A stretch of 64,000 nt of DNA from CBDBBY01 sp965205055 (GCA_965205055.1 OZ242030.1:1860001-1924000); one strand, 5' to 3'. Positions 36,916-46,250 are shown, counted from the stretch's first letter. Program-made: numbers and translations. Notes: a model not told the origin generated them from the sequence alone.

Positions 36916-36924
36916 CCCCCCCCC
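36916..36924. promoter_or_regulatory. poly-G tract and hairpin upstream of the lipoprotein gene
   Basis: A run of nine C (nine G on the coding strand) is followed by the perfect hairpin CCATCCG-ACAG-CGGATGG at about 36923-36940. It lies in the leader or promoter of the surface lipoprotein, where length changes could alter expression. No phase variation is shown by a single sequence. Confidence 0.5.
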
Positions 36925-37139
36925 ATCCGACAGCGGATGGACGGGGTGAGGTTACTGCCGTCTTCGGGCAGCCAAGTACATTCTACGGGGGTAGGTATTC
37001 GATGTCCAGCGTTTGTTGGTCCGCGCCCAAGGCAATTTCATTTGAACGTGTTGCTTCAAGATGTTCTGCGAAGCGGCGAGACAGCCGCGCGAGCAGAGCG
37101 AAGAGGCAGGACATTGAGGGATTCCGTCAATTCATCAAG

Positions 37140-37560
37140 GCGAGTTGCATCAATGGATGAACCCGGGCAGGCGGTCAAGGATCCCGGACGAGCAACGCAG
37201 CGCGCGGCGATTTTCTCGAGATGCCGATGATTTCGCTGCTTTCGAGCCAATGCGGCCGGCAGACCTGCGTCGGCACGGCGGATTTTGCCGTCATCAACGA
37301 AGCGATTCTGTGCCGGTCAATGCCCCAGAAGCAAGGGCTTCCCAGCCACGACGCCTTCTCTCGGCTGTACCGGGCGATGCCGGGTCCGGTTGCGGCGGCG
37401 CTGTCGCGGTTCGCTTCGGGCCGGGAGAAGGCGCCGGAGGCGAACGGCAGGTCGCACCCGACGGCAAGGCGCTCCTGCGCGCCTCCCCTCGCGCCTCTGC
37501 ATCTCACGGATCGTGTTTCAGAAGTTCTGCAAATCGCTTCCGAGACAAGGCAGCGATAGC
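37140..37560 (+). pseudogene. ISAs1-family transposase N-terminal fragment
   Basis: CGRQTCVGTADFAVINEAIL and KQGLPSHDAFSRLYRAMPG match the ISAs1 N-terminus (CGxxTCxDMAxFAxxxxxxL, then PSHDTFSRVF). After about 37460 the frame degenerates. Between 37560 and 37800 a plus-strand frame (IKIEADIADRNRLAQWQARL) is open but unassigned; the stretch 36941-37139 holds no recognisable gene. Confidence 0.6.
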
Positions 37561-37800
37561 GTATCCGCTGGATACGCAACCTGCCGTTGCCGATTGCGGC
37601 AGCAAAGCTCCATGACCGGGATCCGTCGCAGCACATCCGCGGTGCCTCCGATGCCATTGCGAATGAAGCGATCAAGATCGAGGCCGACATCGCAGACCGA
37701 AACCGGCTGGCGCAATGGCAAGCACGCTTGATGAAATATTTTCTTCGCAGCGAGTCTCTCGAATTCGGTCCGCGCCGCGCGCCATCTGCCAATCCGAACC

Positions 37801-38397
37801 TCACCGTGCCTCCCACCTCCGAATGCGCCCCGTATCAATGTGGACGAAGCGGCGGCGGTAGTGGCCGACGCCGCCGACTTGAAGCCACTCGGCGTAATCG
37901 GCGACGAGGCGGACAGGAACATCCGGAATGAAGAAATCCACCGCCCGACCTCTCATATGGAACGAGTTCTCCGCAGCGCCCTTCAACGCGCTGTTCGTCT
38001 TCGCTGTCCGGTAGCCGCTCAGGAATCCGATCGGGCCGGACGCGGCGCCTCGCAGCGACGCCTGCGACAAGGCGGCCAGCGCCCAGAACAGGCGCACGTC
38101 CATTTCAAGGCTGCGGTTTTCGCGGCGGTCGCGCATGAACCAGTCCGCTTGCCGGAGCGCGTCCAAGTCGTACCCTTGGGTCCCGAAGAACCGAAGATCG
38201 ATGTCCTCGCCCGTTCGGAAATTCCGCAAATGCAATCGCGGCTCAATGTCGCCGAAATGGCGGTCAAGTCGGCTATGCGGCCGCGCGGGATCCGGACGCG
38301 GCCCGTAATCGTCCGACGATGAGGCGGAGGCGCTTCCGCCCGTTGCGCCCGAAACCGCCCCTGCGAGCAGGCCGGCGAGAAGCGTCCGCCGATTCAC
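37801..38397 (-). CDS. DUF882/M15-type murein peptidase
   Basis: A 198-residue exported protein: a twin-arginine-like start NRRTLLAGLLAGAVSG, then HLRNFRTGEDIDLRFFGTQG, IGFLSGYRTAKTNSAL, SFHMRGRAVDFFI and FVHIDTGRIR. The His-x6-Asp and later His-x-Asp arrangement is the metal site of YcbK/MepK-like LAS peptidases. It probably opens the cell wall for the transfer apparatus, since it is the last gene of the type IVB cluster, 110 bases after icmB. The start is the GTG at 38397; the frame continues upstream into icmB but without a signal peptide. Confidence 0.82.
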   Translation of the reverse strand: MNRRTLLAGLLAGAVSGATGGSASASSSDDYGPRPDPARPHSRLDRHFGDIEPRLHLRNFRTGEDIDLRFFGTQGYDLDALRQADWFMRDRRENRSLEMDVRLFWALAALSQASLRGAASGPIGFLSGYRTAKTNSALKGAAENSFHMRGRAVDFFIPDVPVRLVADYAEWLQVGGVGHYRRRFVHIDTGRIRRWEAR

Positions 38398-38507
38398 GCG
38401 GGCTTCCGATTGCGATGGGCCTGCGCGGGCTTTCCGTCCGCTTGAGCTGCGGACGGCGCGGCAGGAAACTGAATCTTCCGCGCGCGAATCGTTCAAGGCC
38501 GGAATTG

Positions 38508-41500
38508 TCAATCTTGAGGCAGGCCGCTGTTCGATTTGCCTGGCCGCGCGCCGAACCGAGTCAGTTGGATCAGCTCGTCTGCCATATCGTGGATGACGCC
38601 TTTGGAGGACTCCGATGCCGGGGAAGCGGCATCCCGTTCTTCCTGCCGCCGCATGCGCAATTCGATTTCCTTCTTCGCTGACCCTCCCGGAAACCTCGAC
38701 GCGAGCGCCGATCGCGCGTCGAGCGCGCCGACCGCTTCGTAAAGCAATTCCCTCAGCGCGACGTCTTCGGCGGTCGTCGACAACGCCCAAAGCTCCGAGG
38801 GCCCGAGCGTCAGCATGAGTTTCTGGCGGCAATCGCCGCTTTTGTGCCTGATCACGCAGAACATCGGCGCGCCTTCGGCTACGGGCCCGGTGAGTTCCGT
38901 CCGCAAAATCGTCTTCTCGATTTCGTTCAAGCCCGCCGATTGCGCGAACTTGCGGATCGAAGCTTCCGAAGGCGCGCTGAATATGAACAGCCCGGAGGCC
39001 AGTTCCATGATCTCGTCGTCGAAATCGTCCGGAAGCTGGGAGGCCAGCGAAACGCGGAGATTGCGCTTTCTCCCCTCTCGAATGTCTTCAAGGATCTGCT
39101 GCCGAAACCCGTCGATGCGCGCCGCTCGATGGAATTCGTCGACGCAGAGCAGCTTCGGGATGCGGGCGGAGTTCGTTGCGCGGCGGGCGTGATAAGATTC
39201 ATACGCCTCCGGCAATGCGCCTGCTCGCGCCGCGCTCGCGACTTCCGAGGGATCGCAGTGCCAGTCGCGGGTCGCCGCCTGTCTGGCCAGCATGAACATG
39301 AGCGCCGCTTGCCGGCTTGACGACGGGCCGCCGCCCGCCGTGACTTCGGCCAGGTCCAGCGAAACCGCCCGCGCTTCCCCGAAATCGAGTTTCGAATGCC
39401 CTCCGAGCATCGGATAGTCGCGGACCGCTTCCGCGATCGCCCGGTGCAGCGAACTCATTGCGGTTTCGCCGTCCGGCCCCTGCCCCGCTTCGCCGTAAAG
39501 CGATGCGATGTGTTCCGCATGGCTTGCGGTCACGAGATCGGCAAGTTGCGGCACCGCATGTCTTTGGGCGACTGCCGCGGCGACCGGTTTTTGTTCGCGA
39601 AACAGCGCGTCGACGACATTCCACCAGCTTGCGTAGGGTCCGGGCGTCCATCCGATTTCGGCAAGCGACGCATCGACTGCGGGGTCGTCGCCTTCGAGAT
39701 ATCGGCGCGGGCTTCGGTCGTCCGACCCCAATTCGTATGCTTCGTCGATCGTCGCTCCGATCAGCCCCCGCAACGGGCTCGGTTCCGAAGCTTCCGAATC
39801 ATCGCAAATCACGGAAACGAAGTTCTGCAGGAACGTCCTCTGCGCCGGTGGCGGCTTGCGCATTCCGAGCGGCGTGTCGAAAGCATTCACGGCATGATCC
39901 GGAGTCATCGCGAGTTTCAGGTGAACCGCTTCCCCTCGCCGGCCGGGCGGCAGGGATTCCTTGAGCAGCGATATCAGGCCTTTCGACGATCCGCCGACGT
40001 CGATGACGGCAATTCGGGGAAGTTCGGCGTGGTCGGCGTCGCCGGCGTGCGGCTCGAGTGCCGCCGCCAGGCAGAAAGCGTTCATCGCGACCGATTTCCC
40101 GGAACCCGACACTCCGGCGAATATGTTCGCCCAGCTGTTCTGGTTTTGCGATCCGGGCTTGTAGGGCCAAATCTTGCCGTCGGCGGTCCGCAGCAGGATC
40201 GGGCCTTCCGCCCATGGTCCGGCCTGCCGCTCCAAAGGCGCCATCGCGAGCGCGCTCGACAATGGAGCGGCCGCGGGAGGCGCCGTGGATTCCGGAGCGA
40301 TTCCCGGCACGGACCCCAGAATTGTGGCGAACGCGTCTCCCGAAACTCCGTCCGCCGAGGAGTTGCCCCACCTCTCGACCGCCCGCCTGAGTATCGCGGC
40401 GTTCCGGCGCAGGTCGGCGCCATGGTCGGCGCGCGTCCAGGTCGCGAAGCAAATTCGAAGGCGCACGACCGTGTCCTCGGTTCCGTCCGTCTGCCTCAAT
40501 TCGTCTATCGCGTCCCTGATCCTTCCGTTTCTCGTCGGCGCGGAGAAGATGAACAGCCGGGCGTACTGCTCTTTCAATCTGAGGGATTGAAGGCCGCCCG
40601 CTTCGATCAGGAACGAGCACCGCCACGCGATTCTCGCCGGAGCGGCGGTCACGGAGTCCACCAGGGCATTGAACGGCGTCAGGATTTCGGGAGCGACCGT
40701 AACATCGAATCCCGAAAGCAGCGTATCGCCCAAGCGCACTGTGCGCGAGTCCTCGACATGCCCGTTTTCGGTGGCCAGCTGCCGGTCGAGGGACGGCCAG
40801 GACAAATTCGAAAAATCGTCTCCATTCATTTCCGAAGGCGTTTCAGGCATCCGCTGCATTCCGGAGCTGCTTGCCGGGTCCGCCGCCGCATCGGCGGTCC
40901 GAGGGATGGCGGGCACCCAATCCTGCTTCCACGGAGCCGAAAACGGATAGATCGCGGCGCGGATGTTCTGCAGCGCCTCGAGCGCGTCAAGAATTCGAGC
41001 GAATTGCCCCGATGCCTGCAAGTCTCTGCAAAGCGCATCGACCAGAGCGGCGTGGCGCGCGAATATCGAGTCGGGCGCTCGTCCGGATGACTGCCCGCGA
41101 CCGACCGAAGGTTCGGGCGGTCCCGCTTCGGCCGCAGAATGGGATGCGGCATCTGCCAGCGGATCAAGCCTCGTGTAGACGGCGACCATGCATGATTCAT
41201 CGACCAGGCAGCTTGCCAGATGATCGCGCCTTTCATTGAGCAGGTCGGCAAGATCGAGGTCGAGAAGGCGCGCCCTTCGGAGGCTTCGGTCCGCGAATTG
41301 CTCGACGATGCGGACGGCCGAATCCGGATCCCGCGAAAACGAAATCTCGATCGCGTGACCGACCGACGAGAGAAACGGCGCAAGCGACACTCGCAGTTGC
41401 CCGGCCAGGCTGGACAGCGCCTCGCTGTCCAGCATTCGCATCGAACCGTCGATCGCGATGAACGAGACCAGAGTTCCGTCCTTCAGGACGAGCGTGCGGT

Positions 41501-41597
41501 CGTCCTCCAAGGATTCGAGACGGATCCGGTCCATGAGAGTCCGGCCGCGTGCCCCGCCGAAGAGATCGGCGAAATACTCGCTCGCGGCGCTCAGCAT
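38508..41597 (-). CDS. icmB: IcmB/DotO-like (TraU) type IVB secretion ATPase
   Basis: A protein of about 1029 residues, the size of IcmB/DotO. It has Walker A IFAGVSGSGKSVAMNAF, Walker B PKLLCVDEFHRAARIDG and the following ILEDIREGRKRNLRVSLASQ, which are characteristic of the VirB4-like ATPases of Dot/Icm and IncI systems. It energises substrate transfer at the cytoplasmic base. I choose the ATG at 41597 because, with the neighbouring MITE removed, the upstream gene would end in a TGA overlapping it (ATGCTGA). A GTG at 41639 inside the MITE adds 14 in-frame residues. The coding sequence itself appears intact. Confidence 0.85.
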   Translation of the reverse strand: MLSAASEYFADLFGGARGRTLMDRIRLESLEDDRTLVLKDGTLVSFIAIDGSMRMLDSEALSSLAGQLRVSLAPFLSSVGHAIEISFSRDPDSAVRIVEQFADRSLRRARLLDLDLADLLNERRDHLASCLVDESCMVAVYTRLDPLADAASHSAAEAGPPEPSVGRGQSSGRAPDSIFARHAALVDALCRDLQASGQFARILDALEALQNIRAAIYPFSAPWKQDWVPAIPRTADAAADPASSSGMQRMPETPSEMNGDDFSNLSWPSLDRQLATENGHVEDSRTVRLGDTLLSGFDVTVAPEILTPFNALVDSVTAAPARIAWRCSFLIEAGGLQSLRLKEQYARLFIFSAPTRNGRIRDAIDELRQTDGTEDTVVRLRICFATWTRADHGADLRRNAAILRRAVERWGNSSADGVSGDAFATILGSVPGIAPESTAPPAAAPLSSALAMAPLERQAGPWAEGPILLRTADGKIWPYKPGSQNQNSWANIFAGVSGSGKSVAMNAFCLAAALEPHAGDADHAELPRIAVIDVGGSSKGLISLLKESLPPGRRGEAVHLKLAMTPDHAVNAFDTPLGMRKPPPAQRTFLQNFVSVICDDSEASEPSPLRGLIGATIDEAYELGSDDRSPRRYLEGDDPAVDASLAEIGWTPGPYASWWNVVDALFREQKPVAAAVAQRHAVPQLADLVTASHAEHIASLYGEAGQGPDGETAMSSLHRAIAEAVRDYPMLGGHSKLDFGEARAVSLDLAEVTAGGGPSSSRQAALMFMLARQAATRDWHCDPSEVASAARAGALPEAYESYHARRATNSARIPKLLCVDEFHRAARIDGFRQQILEDIREGRKRNLRVSLASQLPDDFDDEIMELASGLFIFSAPSEASIRKFAQSAGLNEIEKTILRTELTGPVAEGAPMFCVIRHKSGDCRQKLMLTLGPSELWALSTTAEDVALRELLYEAVGALDARSALASRFPGGSAKKEIELRMRRQEERDAASPASESSKGVIHDMADELIQLTRFGARPGKSNSGLPQD

Positions 41598-41622
41598 TCG
41601 AATTCGATCAATGGCCCCGGAT

Positions 41623-41875
41623 CTGTCAATTTCCCACACATGACTCGGTGATCATTCCGTGTGTCCCTATGCTTCGGTTTCGCTGCATCCGCGGCGCGAA
41701 GATCGTCCACGCAACCCGGAACTCAAGGATTCCGAGGAGCGGTTGCCGATTCGACCTCTGGAATCCGGCGCTTCGACCGCTGATTTGCGGATTGTCGGGT
41801 TCGGCGGAGCCTTCGGCCGCCCGGCGGCAGGCCGCCGAAGGGCGGAACGCAGAGTTAAGTGTGTCTTGTTGATAG
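41623..41875. mobile_element. 253-bp MITE inside the type IVB operon
   Basis: Same length and nearly the same sequence as the copy at 34145. The flanking 9-mers GCCCCGGAT (41614-41622) and GCGCCGGAT (41876-41884) differ at one base. It separates the last codons of the gene at 43349 from the icmB start, and supplies new in-frame sequence to both. Confidence 0.9.
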
Positions 41876-43349
41876 GCGCCGGATGCCGCAGAGCGCTCAT
41901 GGTCGCCTCTTCGCGATATTCGCGCGAATAGGTCAATGCTTCATTGAGATGCCACATCGTTCTGCGAGAGCGCTTGATCGCAATGTCGGCCTGAAAACGA
42001 TCCGTCTTGGATCCATTGAACGCTTGCATGACGTCCGGCAAATTCGCGCCCAGCCCTTCGAATTCTTGCGCATGCGACATCGGCAGAATCAATCCTTCGT
42101 TCCGGACGGCTGAAGCGACTCTCGAAAGCTGATCGGGGTCGGCGCGAGTCCGCGCTTTGATCGTTCCGGCCGACGCCGACCTCACGACGCATCCGGCGCT
42201 TTGGAGCACCTCGATCGCTCGAACCATTTTCATTCTGTCGGCTGCGGCCAGCCACGCGGCTTCAAGCGCCGGGATCGAAGATTTGCCGGCAGGACGGCAA
42301 ACAATCGACTTCAGGAATGTTTCCGCAGCAAGACCTGCCGACCACGAATGTCGAGCAGTGAGTTCGCCGCCGCATGCGGCTTTCAACGCGTCGACGCACT
42401 TGCCGAGAATTGTGTCTTCCGGCCGCTCAAGCCAGCCCGGACCTTCATACGCGTCGCGGATCCCGATTTCTCCGTGACTGAGCAGGATCTTGCACTCTTC
42501 CAGCGTGAATGCGGAACGCGTTTCTTTGCCGCCGCCGGTTGCCCAGCTGCGCACCCAGAAGGGCGCATCCGACGAATTCGGATAAAGGCAGCCGACCACG
42601 ATGATCGGACGGTTTCTCTGCGACAGAAACTCGAGCGTCTTGCCGCTCAGAGTTTGCCTTGGGTCCGGCATCTTGATTCTGATCCAGTTGCCCTCCGCCG
42701 GCGTCCGCTCAGCGGCGAGCGCTTCCGCATATCGGATTCTGGGATAATGAACGCAAAAGGCGGTTGAATTTGCTCCGTTTCGACGAATTCCATTCCGCGA
42801 TTTCACTTCGCAGTGCTGCAGGGTTTTCGCTGCCTCGGCCAACACGCGTTCCTTGGGCCTGGTGATCTGCAGCAAAGGATCGAATGCCTTTGCGAGGTCG
42901 CTCCGGATGCCTTGCAACTGCAGCATCGATTTGCCCGGCGAGGCTGAAGCAATCCAATCCGCTCCGAATGCCTGCTCCATGGCTTCATCGATTATCATTG
43001 CCGATACGGTGGCGACCCGTGAGAGCGATCTCGCGTGACGGAACGCTTCTGAACCGGAGCAGCCCCACTCATTGGCAATCGTGTTCCAAGTCGGGCCAAG
43101 CCATCCGTCCGGGTGAATTGTCGCTTGATCCGGGAAACTCGCGTTTTCGCGAATGAAGGCCGCAGGCTTGTTCGCGAGCCACACGCACTCGGCGCAATTC
43201 GTCGAGACTTTCCACGGGTCGCATGGGCACTTGTCGCTCCAGCACGCCGCCAAACTGCCCAAGTCCTCGTCGAATAGAATGACGCCGAGCGCGTTTTCCG
43301 AATATCGACGATCCTTTGGAGCGTTCCCGGGCGGATGTTTTTCAGCCAT
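41667..43349 (-). CDS. unknown type IVB-linked protein, C-terminus altered by a MITE
   Basis: About 560 residues, ATG at 43349 overlapping the icmJ stop (ATGGCTGA). It has Cys clusters near the N-terminus (DKCPCDPWKVSTNCAECVW), suggesting metal binding, and a long mixed helical body. The family is not recognised; position between icmJ and icmB makes it a transfer component. The native C-terminus would have been about MSALRHP then PLIEFEC-stop, joined to icmB. The MITE replaces it with about 70 residues translated from the element, ending at 41667. Whether the altered protein works is unknown. Confidence 0.65.
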   Translation of the reverse strand: MAEKHPPGNAPKDRRYSENALGVILFDEDLGSLAACWSDKCPCDPWKVSTNCAECVWLANKPAAFIRENASFPDQATIHPDGWLGPTWNTIANEWGCSGSEAFRHARSLSRVATVSAMIIDEAMEQAFGADWIASASPGKSMLQLQGIRSDLAKAFDPLLQITRPKERVLAEAAKTLQHCEVKSRNGIRRNGANSTAFCVHYPRIRYAEALAAERTPAEGNWIRIKMPDPRQTLSGKTLEFLSQRNRPIIVVGCLYPNSSDAPFWVRSWATGGGKETRSAFTLEECKILLSHGEIGIRDAYEGPGWLERPEDTILGKCVDALKAACGGELTARHSWSAGLAAETFLKSIVCRPAGKSSIPALEAAWLAAADRMKMVRAIEVLQSAGCVVRSASAGTIKARTRADPDQLSRVASAVRNEGLILPMSHAQEFEGLGANLPDVMQAFNGSKTDRFQADIAIKRSRRTMWHLNEALTYSREYREEATMSALRHPAPINKTHLTLRSALRRPAAGRPKAPPNPTIRKSAVEAPDSRGRIGNRSSESLSSGLRGRSSRRGCSETEA

Positions 43350-44085
43350 TCCGCAAGTCTCCGGCTTCGGTCGATTGAAGGTCGCGAAGTCGCCCGCTGC
43401 CCGCCTCCTCCGACCAATACGTGGCAATAGCCTCCGTCGACACATCGACGAAGCAGCCCATTCGCCAGCATTTGAGACCGTTTCGACCCGGCGCGCGGTG
43501 CGCAGAAGCCCTGTCGGCGGCGGTTGGCCAGAATCGAATGAAGCTGTCCAGCAATGCGGAAACGGATATGAACTCCGCCTCGGCAAGCAGGTCCCGCGCC
43601 GTGAACAGCGCCTCGAAAAACGCTTCGGGATGCGCCGACCCGACGATGTGTTCCAGCACGCGTTCCCGCCGATCAACGTCTTCGACGGTGCGTGCAGCAG
43701 CATCCGCGAGCGCTTCGTCGGCTGCCATGCCTTTCCCGTCGGGAGAAGCGAAGAAAACCTGCCATGCCGTGCGGTTGATGTCCATCTGGTCGAGCCCCGG
43801 GCCCCAGAAGAGCCGCATCCGTCCCCGGAGCGCCGCCCAAACCGGATGCCTCAACTGATGGCAGAACTGGCAAATTGCCCTCATCCTTTCAGGTCCGCAG
43901 ACTTCATGTCGCTCCGCGTGATCCACCTCCATGAATCCGGGGATGCGGGTTGAGCACACGCTGCAGGTCCAGTCGTCCAGAGCAAATCGCGCCGCGATCG
44001 AATCCAAGGATGCGCCTGCAATGATCGCATGCGCGCGAGCGCCCATCGCGAGGACGTCGGGCTCGCCGTCCGCGATCTCCCGCAT
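43342..44085 (-). CDS. icmJ: IcmJ/DotN-like zinc protein
   Basis: About 247 residues. It has a four-Cys plus His arrangement (CSVCSTRIPGFMEVDH, then CGPERMRAICQFCHQLRHP), as in the DotN/IcmJ adaptor of the type IV coupling complex, with an HNH-like fold. In Dot/Icm systems this protein binds DotL. The ATG at 44085 is in frame with an upstream TTG at 44106. It lies directly after the IcmD-like gene and overlaps the next gene by eight bases, indicating coupling. Confidence 0.8.
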   Translation of the reverse strand: MREIADGEPDVLAMGARAHAIIAGASLDSIAARFALDDWTCSVCSTRIPGFMEVDHAERHEVCGPERMRAICQFCHQLRHPVWAALRGRMRLFWGPGLDQMDINRTAWQVFFASPDGKGMAADEALADAAARTVEDVDRRERVLEHIVGSAHPEAFFEALFTARDLLAEAEFISVSALLDSFIRFWPTAADRASAHRAPGRNGLKCWRMGCFVDVSTEAIATYWSEEAGSGRLRDLQSTEAGDLRNG

Positions 44086-44107
44086 CGACAGGAACGGGCT
44101 CTTCAAG

Positions 44108-44473
44108 TCAGTTGATGTTTCGGAGGGTGCCGTCGACGGTCACATTCGTGGCGCCGCTCCCGAAGAGCGAACTGACTCCGACGCCCAGCGTCGTCGGTAT
44201 TGCGACCAACGCGGCGCCGACGAACACCAGCGTGAACGCGGAAGACAGTTTCGCGGACGGATCGTTCGGATTCTGGGCGTGTTGCCGGAATTTCAGGAGT
44301 CCGACGATCCCGAGCCCGATTCCGAGCAGGAACGCAGCCGCGCCGATAAGGTCGGCGATGCTTCCGGCTTGCGTCTGAAGTCCGGCGGCGACATCGCCGA
44401 TGTTCGTGACCTGAGCCGTCGCCTGCGGCGCGGCGGCGATCGCGGTTGCGGCAATTGCAAGAATTTTGTTCAT
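44108..44473 (-). CDS. IcmD/DotP-like small membrane protein
   Basis: A 121-residue protein with a signal-like N-terminus (MNKILAIAATAIAAAPQATA) and two membrane segments (AGSIADLIGAAAFLLGIGLG and LSSAFTLVFVGAALVAIPTT). The order and the NPNDPSAKLSS linker fit IcmD/IcmC-type inner-membrane subunits of type IVB systems. It is the first gene of the minus-strand cluster; the intergenic region to 44807 presumably carries its promoter. A partial second copy of its 5' end lies at 54.4 kb. Confidence 0.65.
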   Translation of the reverse strand: MNKILAIAATAIAAAPQATAQVTNIGDVAAGLQTQAGSIADLIGAAAFLLGIGLGIVGLLKFRQHAQNPNDPSAKLSSAFTLVFVGAALVAIPTTLGVGVSSLFGSGATNVTVDGTLRNIN

Positions 44474-44807
44474 GGCATGACTTTCGATTTTCGGCTTTGC
44501 GTCCGGTCGAGGCCGAGACGACCGAGTCCGGAGAACGGGTCATGAATGATCCAAGGCCGCGAGAATTCGAACCGGCGCGTTTGCCGATCTTGAGAAAAAT
44601 CCGTGGAATATCCGGGCGGATCGATGGAATGCCGCTCCGACGCTTCCGGTCGGCAGGGGCAAGTTGCCGGCGCATCTTCACGCGGTTCGACAGGCTCGAC
44701 GCAACGTTTCTGAGCTTCTTGAACCTCGCTGCCGCAATGATATTCGATCTAGCATGGACAGTCCCTAGTTTGATAGGATCAATTCACCAAAATTGAGGAA
44801 TTGCCCG
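44474..44807. other. divergent intergenic region
   Basis: It separates the minus-strand transfer operon from the plus-strand MNT-HEPN gene. Part of it (44474-44560) is duplicated at 54440-54535, and a loosely similar stretch is found near 59270-59400. No gene is supported; promoters for both directions are expected. Confidence 0.4.
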
Positions 44808-46016
44808 ATGAGCTCAACCGAGACTCAAGCCGAATTCGAACAAACGTCGTTTCCAGATAAGGGTCGGTCGCTTGGGATTTCTTCGAACGGGCGATCCCGA
44901 ATGCGGGGCATTTCTGAAACAGCCGCGAACGCCTTCGTTCCGGATTCAGCATGCAATATCGTGAAGAAGAGGTGCGAGGACGCGCTGAGTCTGTGGCCGA
45001 ACGCCAAGGCTGCTGTCCTCTATGGTTCAAGGGCGCGCAGAGACCACCGCGCCGACAGCGACTGGGACATCGCCTTCATTACCGGCACGAAAGAATCTCT
45101 TCCCAGCGAAGTGCTTCAAGACCTGAATGAACTTGGGACAAGCAAAGAAATAAATGTCCACGGGCTGGCAATTCCAAAAAATGAATTCTATGACAACGCG
45201 AATTCCCTCGGCAATGTTGTCTCTTCGATTGCGCGCGAGGGTCGTTTAATTGCCGGGCACTGCGAGTGGCCGGATACTGAAAGCGAACTAATTATGAAAC
45301 CGGATGTATATAAGGATCGGCGGGCGATGGCCTTGAAACAAATTTCATCGGCCGTCAACAATTTTTCAGAGAGTATTGTCAATGCCCGCACAAGCAGTGA
45401 TCGAACTGCATTTAAAAGCTTCGTGAAGCACACTGCCGATGCAGCAGAGTTTTTTGCTAAAATCGCGTTTGAGAAAATCGCCTCCGGCACAAGAAAGCAA
45501 TATCCTTATTCGCACAAAGTTGATGATATTGTTCAGGCAATTGACAAGAAGATTGAGGCTTTTGAAGAGGAGAAGGCCAAGTGGTGGCGGAGTGACCGCG
45601 GCAGAGAATTTTGCGAACTTCTCCGCGCAATGAACGGATATGGTCATGACGATCACCTGTATGAATACCAAGTCTTTGAACCCGACGATGATGTGGTCAC
45701 TCGTGCTGCAAATCGCCTGCTTGCTACAATGCGTTTCGCGATTCGGGAGGTTGAAGAGGTTCCCGGTCCTGAATGTTTGCGACAGGTTGCGATTGAAATT
45801 GCCGAACCGCATCGGTCGAAGTTGCTCGATTTAGCCAAAAGTCTGCGACAAGTTTTGGAAGATCTCGACCTGAACGAGTCGACTTTCTTGGCGGCCGGCC
45901 CAGTACTCGCCAGATCTGCCAAGATTGCAGTCGGCGTCGGTGGGACAATCGCGCAGGCAACTGAAGATCTTGCCCACAGCCTCTCCGAAAAGGAAGATTC
46001 TAAGGGGAACATTTGA
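44808..46016 (+). CDS. MNT-HEPN fusion protein, one-polypeptide toxin-antitoxin candidate
   Basis: A 402-residue protein. Residues about 55-165 form a minimal nucleotidyltransferase: YGSRARRDHRADSDWD has the GS-x9-D-x-D pattern (Gly73-Ser74, Asp85, Asp87). Residues about 180-330 look like a HEPN bundle; RAMNGYGHDDH gives Arg273-x6-His280 with Tyr278 inside. In HepT/MntA pairs the nucleotidyltransferase AMPylates a tyrosine beside the HEPN catalytic motif. Here both activities would lie on one chain. A C-terminal helical region (about 330-400) has no assignment. The ATG at 44808 has a GAGG site; an upstream TTG is less likely. Solitary transcription unit with lower GC than the transfer genes. 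Confidence 0.78.
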   Translation: MSSTETQAEFEQTSFPDKGRSLGISSNGRSRMRGISETAANAFVPDSACNIVKKRCEDALSLWPNAKAAVLYGSRARRDHRADSDWDIAFITGTKESLPSEVLQDLNELGTSKEINVHGLAIPKNEFYDNANSLGNVVSSIAREGRLIAGHCEWPDTESELIMKPDVYKDRRAMALKQISSAVNNFSESIVNARTSSDRTAFKSFVKHTADAAEFFAKIAFEKIASGTRKQYPYSHKVDDIVQAIDKKIEAFEEEKAKWWRSDRGREFCELLRAMNGYGHDDHLYEYQVFEPDDDVVTRAANRLLATMRFAIREVEEVPGPECLRQVAIEIAEPHRSKLLDLAKSLRQVLEDLDLNESTFLAAGPVLARSAKIAVGVGGTIAQATEDLAHSLSEKEDSKGNI

Positions 46017-46106
46017 ACCTCTCCTATTCCGTGCTGCCACCCTGATATCAAAACTATCTTTTGGCAATTCACTAACCAGATTCGAATCCCGCTGAGGGTC
46101 CGAATC

Positions 46107-46250
46107 ATGAACCGGCACGGGCCCACCCGCCGCAACGGCTCAAAGGCAGCGCGACCGTCAGCATACCGAGAAAGTCGTAGGGCGGCGTGTTGCTTGTCCG
46201 CGGATTCTTCAACCCTTCGAACATTTCGCACAGTTTTCTATTTATTGCCT
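46107..46250 (-). pseudogene. ISAs1-family transposase N-terminal fragment
   Basis: The minus strand reads MFEGLKNPRTSNTPPYDFLG then MLTVALPLSRCGGW, the ISAs1 N-terminal motif (F..LKDPRxxxxxxYxFLEMLTVALL). It is truncated after about 50 codons. Confidence 0.6.

Noticed and set aside
39396..41090. 564-codon plus-strand frame
   Set aside because: Antisense shadow of icmB with Arg-rich translation and no domain.
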